Source of the DNA: Mycolicibacterium septicum DSM 44393
GTDB taxonomy: Bacteria > Actinomycetota > Actinomycetes > Mycobacteriales > Mycobacteriaceae
Assembly: GCF_000455325.1 (NCBI RefSeq)
Contig: NZ_HG322952.1
Span: 504,443 to 541,578 of the forward strand
Reading direction: 5' to 3'
DNA: 37,136 bases
Shown here: positions 31,243-37,136 of the stretch, one piece after another
How positions within the stretch are numbered: position 1 is the first letter of the stretch
Layout: the number at the start of each line of letters is the position of its first letter
Notes under the pieces: generated by a model
Databases searched by the model: none
Told to the model about the DNA's origin: nothing
The model's input: the letters and a program-made list of their open reading frames with translations, nothing else
Program-made: the position numbers and the translations under genes

Positions 31243-32172
31243 CTAGCCTTCCTGTCCGGTCAGACCCAATCGTTCGACCAACCACCGCCGCAAATCAGGG
31301 CCGTAGTCGTCACGTTCCAACGCAAAGTCAACCGCAGCCTTCAGGTAGCCGCCGGGATTTCCCAGGTCGTGTCGGGCTCCGCGGTGCACAACCACATGTA
31401 CCGGGTGGCCCTCTTCGATGAGCAGCGCGATGGCGTCGGTCAGCTGAATCTCCCCGCCCACCCCGCGTGAAACGCGACGCAGCGCATCGAAGATCGCCCG
31501 GTCGAGAAGGTAGCGGCCGGCGGCGGCGTACGGGGACGGCGCATCGTCGGGCTTGGGCTTTTCCACCATGCCCTTGACCCGCAGCACGTTCGGGTTGGCC
31601 GCGTCGGGCACGGTCTCGACGTCGAACACGCCGTAGGCACTGATCTCGTCGCCGGGCACCTCGATGGCGCACAGCACGGAACCGCCGCGCTTGGCCCGCA
31701 CCTTGGACATGGTCTCCAGGACACCGGTGGGCAGCACCAGGTCATCGGGCAGCAGGACGGCGATGGCGTCCTCGTCCGGAGCCAGCGCGGCCTCGACGCA
31801 GCTGACGGCATGTCCCAGGCCCAGCGGCTCGGCCTGCACCACCGACTCGACCTTGATCAGCGCCGGGGCGCGACGGACCTTCTCCAGCATCGTCTTCTTG
31901 CCGCGGGCCTCCAGCGTGCCCTCGAGCACCAGGTCCTCGACGAAGTGCGCGACGACGCCGTCCTTGCCTTCGGAGGTGATGATGATCAGCCGCTCGGCGC
32001 CGGCCTCGGCCGCCTCGGCCGCGACCAGCTCGATGCCCGGGGTGTCGACCACCGGAAGCAATTCCTTGGGGACCGTCTTGGTGGCGGGAAGGAATCGCGT
32101 ACCCAGACCGGCCGCCGGGACCACGGCCGTGTAGGGAATCGGCACCTCAGGCGCCTTGTGAGACGTGCTCAT
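31243..32172 (-). CDS. galU: UTP-glucose-1-phosphate uridylyltransferase
   Basis: 309 residues; makes UDP-glucose for cell-wall arabinogalactan, trehalose and glycogen-related pathways. Nucleotide-binding loop PAAGLGTRFLPATKTVPKELLP, then LPDDLVL with metal-binding Asp, VKGMVEKPKPDDAPS, and GGEIQLTDAI are full-strength GalU motifs. The start ATG 32172 is divergent from the 5-formyltetrahydrofolate cyclo-ligase gene, 27 bp away. First gene of the galU-glp-rimJ-glpR run. Confidence 0.96.
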   Translation of the reverse strand: MSTSHKAPEVPIPYTAVVPAAGLGTRFLPATKTVPKELLPVVDTPGIELVAAEAAEAGAERLIIITSEGKDGVVAHFVEDLVLEGTLEARGKKTMLEKVRRAPALIKVESVVQAEPLGLGHAVSCVEAALAPDEDAIAVLLPDDLVLPTGVLETMSKVRAKRGGSVLCAIEVPGDEISAYGVFDVETVPDAANPNVLRVKGMVEKPKPDDAPSPYAAAGRYLLDRAIFDALRRVSRGVGGEIQLTDAIALLIEEGHPVHVVVHRGARHDLGNPGGYLKAAVDFALERDDYGPDLRRWLVERLGLTGQEG

Positions 32173-32199
32173 CGTTCACACACTAACGTCCGTTCTGAA

Positions 32200-32799
32200 A
32201 TGGTGGAGGGCGTGACCCCGCCGACGAAGACCGATTTGCGAACCGGCGTTCTCCGTGCAAGACGGGCCGTGCCCGCCGATCGCCGCGACAGTGAGGCGCA
32301 AGCGCTCAGCCGCTGGCTGCCCACTCTGGTGCGTAGCGGGCAAACGGTGTGCGCCTACGTACCGGTGGGCTCGGAACCGGGGTCGCAGGCCCTGTTGGAC
32401 ACCCTGTTGGAACTCGGTGTGCGCGTGCTGCTTCCGGTTGCCCGCAACGACGAGGACGGCCGGGGCCTGCCGATGCAGTGGGGCCCCTATGAGCCCGGCA
32501 CGTTGGTGGCCGCCGAGTTCGGCCTGCGCGAGCCCGTGCCGCCGTGGCTGCCCGCCGGGCGGATCGCAGATGCCGAAGTGGTCCTCGTGCCCGCGCTGGC
32601 CGTCGACCGCCACGGCAACCGGCTCGGCCGGGGCGCCGGGTTCTACGACCGGACCCTGATCTACGCCGCGCCCCATGCGCGCCTGGTCGCGGTGGTGCGT
32701 GACGACGAACTCGTCGACGAACTCCCCTCCGATCCCCACGACGTGCGAATGACCCACGCACTGACGCCGTCGGGCGGAATCGTGACGTTGCAGCGCTGA
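32200..32799 (+). CDS. 5-formyltetrahydrofolate cyclo-ligase
   Basis: 199 residues from ATG 32200; GTG 32212 is the alternative. ATP-dependent conversion of 5-formyl-THF to 5,10-methenyl-THF. The N-terminal KTDLRTGVLRARRAV, the VPVGSEPG substrate loop, and the signature VLVPALAVDRHGNRLGRGAGFYDRTL (ATP/Mg loop) fit the family. From memory the M. tuberculosis counterpart Rv0992c also lies divergent from galU. It is followed after 19 bp by a PucR-type regulator on the same strand. Confidence 0.92.
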   Translation: MVEGVTPPTKTDLRTGVLRARRAVPADRRDSEAQALSRWLPTLVRSGQTVCAYVPVGSEPGSQALLDTLLELGVRVLLPVARNDEDGRGLPMQWGPYEPGTLVAAEFGLREPVPPWLPAGRIADAEVVLVPALAVDRHGNRLGRGAGFYDRTLIYAAPHARLVAVVRDDELVDELPSDPHDVRMTHALTPSGGIVTLQR

Positions 32800-32818
32800 G
32801 CTGGTCCAGAATCGTCAG

Positions 32819-34054
32819 GTGTCCGATCCGGTGAGCGCTGACTTCGGTGTCCGCATGCAGCTGATCGTCGACATGCTGGCTCAAACCCTGGACCGGGCCG
32901 TGCTGCTGGATGACGAGGAGCTGACCCCGGTCACGCACAGCCGTCAGCTCGGCGAACTCGACGACGTGCGGGTCCACAGCGTGCTGCAACGCGAGACCCG
33001 CGCGGAGGTCAAGGCGGCGCTGTTCGAATTCGGGATCGGCGCGGCGGACTCGGCAGTGTGGACCCCGGCGTTTCCGCAATACAACCTGATGCCGCGGTTC
33101 TGCGTCCCCGTCCGATCGGCGTCCGAGCGGTTCGGCTACCTGTGGATCATCGCCCCCGAGGGGTCACTGCCCGAGCACGGTCAGCAGCTGGCCGAGCGGG
33201 CGGGTGCCGACCTGCTGGCCATCCTCGACCGCCGCAACGCGGCGCTGCGCTCCGAGGAGTCCGCGCAGCAGGGCCTCCTGATGCGGTTGATCGCCGCCGA
33301 AGATCCCGGGCAGGCCCAGGCGGTGGTCGCCGAACTGCACGCCAGGGCGATGGCCGACCCGCACGACGTGGTCCAGGTTTTCGGGTTCGAGCCCGACCCT
33401 GACGCCGCGGGCGATCCGGTCGATCGGAGCATGGCGTTGCGTCTGCGGTTGGCGGCCACCGACCGGACGCGCCGGTGGTACACCCTGGCCGGATCGCCGA
33501 CGACGATCCTCGCGGTGTCACGTTCGGACGCCGGGTCCGCCGCGACCGCCGACACCGTTGCCCTGGCCGTGCGGGCCAGCTACGGAACCCACCCGGCCAT
33601 CGGCAGCTCCGGCGCTCCCCTGCCGATAACGCAAGCGGCCCTTGGCTTTCGCCAGGCGAGGCTGGCGCTGACGCTGGCAGAGGTCGGCGCGGGCAGCGCC
33701 CAGGTGGCCGACTGGTCCGCACTCGGCTCGTGGCGCACCCTGGCATTGCTGGGCCAGGCCTACGGGCCGGACCGGCTCGACGAACTGGTCCACCCCGGCA
33801 TCGCCGCCCTGATCGAGCAGGGTCGCGACGACCTCCTCCGCACGCTGGAGACGTACCTGGCCAACGGCGGTGACGTGCGGCGCACTTCCGAGGACATGTA
33901 TCTCCACCGGTCCACGCTGTACTACCGGCTGGAGAAGCTCACCGAGGCCGTCGGCAGCGATCTCGGCGACGGTGAGACCCGTTTCGATCTGATGCTGAGC
34001 CTGCGGCTGGCGCGCCTGGCCGGGCTGTACCGGCCGGGTTCGACAGCTGTCTGA
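32819..34054 (+). CDS. PucR/CdaR-family transcriptional regulator
   Basis: 411 residues from GTG 32819. An N-terminal GAF-like sensor region (about 10-150, RFCVPVRSASERFGYLWII) and a central GGDEF-like degenerate domain are followed by the C-terminal PucR helix-turn-helix (about 345-395: TLETYLANGGDVRRTSEDMYLHRSTLYYRLEKLTEAVG). Members usually control purine, sugar-acid or amino-acid catabolism of an adjacent operon. The next gene on the same strand is an amino-acid permease 125 bp away, the natural target. No ligand can be read from the sequence. Confidence 0.9.
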   Translation: MSDPVSADFGVRMQLIVDMLAQTLDRAVLLDDEELTPVTHSRQLGELDDVRVHSVLQRETRAEVKAALFEFGIGAADSAVWTPAFPQYNLMPRFCVPVRSASERFGYLWIIAPEGSLPEHGQQLAERAGADLLAILDRRNAALRSEESAQQGLLMRLIAAEDPGQAQAVVAELHARAMADPHDVVQVFGFEPDPDAAGDPVDRSMALRLRLAATDRTRRWYTLAGSPTTILAVSRSDAGSAATADTVALAVRASYGTHPAIGSSGAPLPITQAALGFRQARLALTLAEVGAGSAQVADWSALGSWRTLALLGQAYGPDRLDELVHPGIAALIEQGRDDLLRTLETYLANGGDVRRTSEDMYLHRSTLYYRLEKLTEAVGSDLGDGETRFDLMLSLRLARLAGLYRPGSTAV

Positions 34055-34139
34055 ACGAGCCGGCCGAGTTTCCTACAGTTTCGGCCCGATTTCGGCTCCG
34101 TCGACCCGTCGCCAGGCATAGCGTTCTGTTCTGGCCGCT

Positions 34140-34155
34140 TGTGACCTGAGTCACA
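34140..34155 (+). promoter_or_regulatory. CRP/cAMP receptor site upstream of the permease
   Basis: TGTGACCTGAGTCACA fits TGTGA-N6-TCACA exactly, the consensus of E. coli CRP and of mycobacterial CRP (Rv3676). It ends 24 bases before ATG 34180 and just before the GGAGGAG ribosome site (34162-34168). This close position suggests repression, unless the promoter lies further downstream than expected. Confidence 0.75.
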
Positions 34156-34179
34156 CATCACGGAGGAGTCGGTAGGCAA

Positions 34180-36012
34180 ATGGGTGAAACACCCGCACTG
34201 AAAAAGGCGCTCAGTCAACGACAACTGCGGATGATCGCAATCGGTGGTGTCATCGGCGCCGGACTGTTCGTCGGCTCCGGGGTGGTGATCGGCAAGACCG
34301 GCCCGGGTGTCTTCATCACCTACGCCCTGGCGGGCGTGCTCATCATCATGGTGATGCGGATGCTGGCCGAGATGGCCGTCGCGAATCCGTCGACCGGATC
34401 GTTCGCCGACTACGCGCGCAACGCGATGGGCAACTGGGCGGGCTTCTCGGTCGGCTGGTTGTATTGGTACTTCTGGGTGATCGTCGTCGGCTTCGAAGCC
34501 ATCGCAGGCGCCAAGATCATCCAGTACTGGATGGACGTACCCATCTGGCTGACGGCACTGATCCTGTTGATAGCGATGACGGCGACCAACCTGTTCTCGG
34601 TGTCATCGTTCGGCGAGTTCGAGTACTGGTTCGCCGGCATCAAGGTGGCCGCGATCCTGGCGTTCATCGGGCTGGGTTCGCTGTATGTCATCGGATTGTG
34701 GCCGCACAAGGACATGGACTTCTCGAATCTGTGGGCCAACGGCGGGTTCTTCCCGCTGGGCGCCATGGCGGTCACGGTCGGCGTGGTGACCGTGATCTTC
34801 TCGATGGTCGGTGCCGAGATCGCCACCATCGCGGCCGCGGAATCCGCCGATCCGGAGCGCGCCGTGGCCAGGGCCGCGAACTCCGTGATCCTGCGTATCG
34901 CAGTGTTCTTCGTCGGTTCGGCGTTCCTGCTCGTGACGATCCTGCCGTGGAACAGCGAGCAGGTCGCCGCATCGCCGTTCGTGTCGGCCTTCACCGAGAT
35001 CGGCATCCCCTACGCCGACCACATCATGAACGCCGTGGTGCTGACGGCGGTGCTGAGCTGCCTGAACTCGGGCATGTACACCGCGTCGCGGATGCTGTTC
35101 GTGCTGGCCGCCCGGCGCGAGGCACCACCGCAGTTGGTCGCGGTGACGCGGCGCGGCGTGCCGGCGACGGCGATCCTCGCCTCATCGGTCATCGGCTTCC
35201 TCGGCGTGATCGCCTCGGCCTTCTCGCCGGACTTCATCTTCAAGTTCCTGCTGGACTCCAGCGGGGCCGTGATCCTGTTCGTCTACCTGCTGATCGCGAT
35301 CTCGCAGATCGTGCTGCGGTACCGGACGTCGGCCGACAAACTCAAGGTGAAGATGTGGCTGTTCCCGGTCTTGTCGATCCTCACCGCGGGTGCCATTTTC
35401 GCGATCCTGGTGCAGATGTTCGTGCAGGGCGGCGACAACCGCAAAGCATTGACCATGAGCCTGTTGTCGTGGGCCGTCGTGATCGTGCTGTTCCTGGCCA
35501 ACCGCTGGTTCATCGGGCACCGGCCCGAGGTGGCCGGGGTGTCGCCGGCGCCCGGCGCCGAACATCCGCACCGGGTTCTGGTGCTGGCCAACGAGACTGT
35601 GGAATCCAACGAACTGCTCGAAGAGCTGCGGCGCATCGGCGCGAACCGCGACGCGGTCTATCAGGTCGTCGTGCCCGCCAGTCCGATCGATACCGGGGTG
35701 GCCGCCACCCACGGTCCACTCGACATCTCGGAAGCCACCACGCGTGCCGCCCAGCGCCGCCTCGATCAGACGCTGAGCACGCTGCGTTCCGAACAGTTGC
35801 AGGCCGACGGCGAGCTGGGTGACTACCGTCCGCTGCGGGCCCTGGCCCATGCCGTCGAGACGTTCCGGCCCGACCAGATCGTGATTTCCACACTGCCGCC
35901 CGAGGATTCGGTGTGGCATCGCTTCGACGTCGTCGACCGGGCCCGCTCCGAATACCAGGTCCCGGTGACGCATGTGGTGTCGCGGGTGCGCACCCAGGAG
36001 CACGCGTCGTGA
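34180..36012 (+). CDS. APC-family amino-acid permease (GabP-like) with C-terminal Usp-like domain
   Basis: 610 residues. Residues 10-450 are a 12-TM amino acid-polyamine-organocation transporter: RQLRMIAIGGVIGAGLFVGSG at TM1, NPSTGSFADYA after TM2, a QYWMDVPIW loop, and SAFTEIG and CLNSGMYTASRM around TM8. GABA, proline or aspartate are likely substrates; the specificity is not readable. Residues about 460-605 form an extra soluble domain (HRVLVLANETVESNELLEELRR, DQIVISTLPP, QVPVTHVVS) with the alpha/beta pattern of universal stress proteins. Its stop overlaps the start of a separate Usp gene (GTGA). Confidence 0.88.
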   Translation: MGETPALKKALSQRQLRMIAIGGVIGAGLFVGSGVVIGKTGPGVFITYALAGVLIIMVMRMLAEMAVANPSTGSFADYARNAMGNWAGFSVGWLYWYFWVIVVGFEAIAGAKIIQYWMDVPIWLTALILLIAMTATNLFSVSSFGEFEYWFAGIKVAAILAFIGLGSLYVIGLWPHKDMDFSNLWANGGFFPLGAMAVTVGVVTVIFSMVGAEIATIAAAESADPERAVARAANSVILRIAVFFVGSAFLLVTILPWNSEQVAASPFVSAFTEIGIPYADHIMNAVVLTAVLSCLNSGMYTASRMLFVLAARREAPPQLVAVTRRGVPATAILASSVIGFLGVIASAFSPDFIFKFLLDSSGAVILFVYLLIAISQIVLRYRTSADKLKVKMWLFPVLSILTAGAIFAILVQMFVQGGDNRKALTMSLLSWAVVIVLFLANRWFIGHRPEVAGVSPAPGAEHPHRVLVLANETVESNELLEELRRIGANRDAVYQVVVPASPIDTGVAATHGPLDISEATTRAAQRRLDQTLSTLRSEQLQADGELGDYRPLRALAHAVETFRPDQIVISTLPPEDSVWHRFDVVDRARSEYQVPVTHVVSRVRTQEHAS

Positions 36013-36896
36013 CCATTCTCGCCGCGTTCAGCGCGAGCCGGCACAGCAGCGCACCGCTGAATCTGGCCATCCAGCTCGCGCGCACCACCGGTGAGCAGGT
36101 GATCGCCGCGGCGGTGGTGGAACGCGCCTGGCCACCACGGGACGACCCCGTCGAGGGCGAGTATCTGGCATACGTGCGCGCGCAGGCCACCCAGGCACTG
36201 CAGCGCGCGATCGCGGTGCTGCCCATCGACCTCGATGTCACCCCCGTGGTACACGAATCCACGTCGATACCAACCGGTCTGATCGAGCTCGCGGATGCCC
36301 ACCGGGTGACCGTCGTGTCGGTCGGGTCGTCCTCTTCGGGGATGATCGGCCGGGTCACGCTGGGCAGTGTCACCGAGCGCCTCGTGCACACCGCCCGGGT
36401 GCCGGTGGTCTTCGCACCGCGCGGGTACACCCAGACCGACGCGCCCATCCGCCGCCTCACCGCGGCCTACGGCGGGGAGGCCGACGTCAACGGACTCATC
36501 CCGGCCACCGCTGAGCTGGCCGCGGATTGGAAGGCCAAGCTGCGCATCGTGTCGTTCACCGTCCGCAACACCGCTGCGTTCGCCGGCACCATCGAAACCT
36601 CGGCCGAGGAATTGGTGGTCCAGCAGTGGTCACGACGGACGATTGCCGAGATCACCAAGCAGCTCAACGCCATTCGTGACCGGATGGCGGTTCCGGATGT
36701 CGACGTGGTGGTCGGCGCCGGCCACGATTGGAACTCAGCCGTACAGAGCATCGGGTGGGACGCCGGGGACATGCTGGTGCTCGGCTCGGGTGCGGCGGCC
36801 CCGAGTGCGCAGGTGTTCCTCGGCTCGGCCGCGGGCAAGATCCTGCGCCACTCACCGGTTCCGGTGATGATCGCGCCGAGCTACCAACAGCGCTAG
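36009..36896 (+). CDS. Tandem-domain universal stress protein
   Basis: 295 residues from GTG 36009. Two Usp domains: the first (1-140) begins MTILAAFSASRHSSAPLNLAIQLAR and has a nucleotide-loop-like GSSSSGMIGRVTLGSVTERLV. The second (about 160-293) ends GSGAAAPSAQVFLGSAAGKILRHSPVPVMIAP, with a more degenerate loop. The tandem layout is common in mycobacteria. Overlap with the permease gene (GTGA) implies a joint function, for instance ATP- or cAMP-dependent control of transport. Cytoplasmic. Confidence 0.88.
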   Translation: MTILAAFSASRHSSAPLNLAIQLARTTGEQVIAAAVVERAWPPRDDPVEGEYLAYVRAQATQALQRAIAVLPIDLDVTPVVHESTSIPTGLIELADAHRVTVVSVGSSSSGMIGRVTLGSVTERLVHTARVPVVFAPRGYTQTDAPIRRLTAAYGGEADVNGLIPATAELAADWKAKLRIVSFTVRNTAAFAGTIETSAEELVVQQWSRRTIAEITKQLNAIRDRMAVPDVDVVVGAGHDWNSAVQSIGWDAGDMLVLGSGAAAPSAQVFLGSAAGKILRHSPVPVMIAPSYQQR

Positions 36897-36950
36897 ATTC
36901 TCCGCACCCCGGGGCCAGGTCATCCGCGCAGGACCAATGGTGTGTCCGCA

Positions 36951-36968
36951 CACACTGCGACGAGTGTG
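36951..36968. other. Short dyad between the Usp gene and the transposase
   Basis: CACACT-gcgacg-AGTGTG is a perfect 6-bp inverted repeat, preceded by GTGTGTCCGCACAC. It may be a terminator for the permease-Usp operon or lie near the left end of the insertion sequence; the element boundary cannot be fixed from this window. Confidence 0.4.
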
Positions 36969-36998
36969 TAGCTTCTTGCGCTGTTTTCGCCGGCGGTT

Positions 36999-37136
36999 TC
37001 AAGGGGCTAGTGCAACAGCTGGATCGGACGGGTTGGACAGTAGTTGGTCAAGGGCTTGGGCGGGTGTTTTCCAGCCCAGGGTTTTGCGTGGCCGGTTGTT
37101 GAGTTTGGCGGCGACGTAGTCGAGGTAGTCCTCGGG
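36999..37136 (-). mobile_element. IS30-family transposase, C-terminal 45 residues (cut by window edge)
   Basis: The minus strand is open from the window edge to TGA at 37001-36999 and encodes PEDYLDYVAAKLNNRPRKTLGWKTPAQALDQLL... The N-x-R-P-R-K-x-L-G-W-x-T-P segment is the conserved C-terminus of IS30-family DDE transposases, and the catalytic Glu lies just outside the window. The right end and most of the gene are beyond 37136. The terminal inverted repeat on this side was not identified. Confidence 0.85.

Noticed and set aside
1..37136. CRISPR arrays, rRNA, riboswitches, phage genes
   Set aside because: No regularly spaced repeats, rRNA sequence, known riboswitch core or phage structural genes were seen. 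The only multi-copy repeats are the two palindromes and short operator-type repeats.

Overview
The window looks like the chromosome of a rapidly growing mycobacterium (Mycolicibacterium type). It is GC-rich throughout, uses many GTG starts and ATGA/GTGA stop-start overlaps, and carries mycobacterial lipoprotein families (DUF3558, LpqN), an EspC-like type VII secretion protein, a CYP136-like P450 and a Pmt mannosyltransferase. The gene order pabB - rsmI - pmt - arcA - alkB ... pat ... tRNA-Ala, glpR (Rv0996-like), rimJ, glp/moeA1, galU, 5-FCL matches, from memory, the Rv0992c-Rv1005c neighbourhood of M. tuberculosis read in the opposite direction. No search was run.

Left part (1-11843), mostly core: pabB (5' end outside the window), a small unknown protein, rsmI and pmt (divergent), then a gene apparently inserted relative to M. 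tuberculosis. That gene has an AbiEi-like N-terminus and a nuclease-like C-terminus, and is flanked by two copies of a 59-bp palindromic repeat. Then arcA and soxR (divergent around a sox-box-like dyad), alkB behind a LexA-type SOS box, a cluster of exported proteins (two DUF3558 lipoproteins, a small secreted protein, an LpqN-like lipoprotein), and the cAMP-dependent acetyltransferase pat translationally coupled to an AroE-like gene.

Middle part (11876-27557), accessory: an HTH-TOBE molybdate-type regulator with a lone modA, an aldehyde dehydrogenase, an EspC-like/WXG-like pair, an SDR/crotonase/TetR group, two MmyB-type XRE regulators next to an SDR and an alpha/beta hydrolase, a TetR/diiron-protein operon, a TetR-controlled operon (unknown protein, SDR, CYP136-like P450) and an SRPBCC protein. 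This block ends on the 3' side of a tRNA-Ala gene. Several divergent regions carry clear dyads or repeats that are good operator candidates.

Right part (27681-37136): tRNA-Ala(CGC) with a strong terminator. Next is the galU-glp-rimJ-glpR run (UDP-glucose synthesis and the gephyrin-like cell-division pair), whose last gene has an array of 9-bp repeats upstream resembling MtrA sites. Then 5-formyltetrahydrofolate cyclo-ligase, a PucR/CdaR regulator, an amino-acid permease with a Usp-like C-terminal domain behind a perfect CRP-type site, and a tandem-domain universal stress protein. The window ends inside an IS30-family transposase. No rRNA, CRISPR array or intact prophage was seen, and no gap between genes exceeds about 300 bp.
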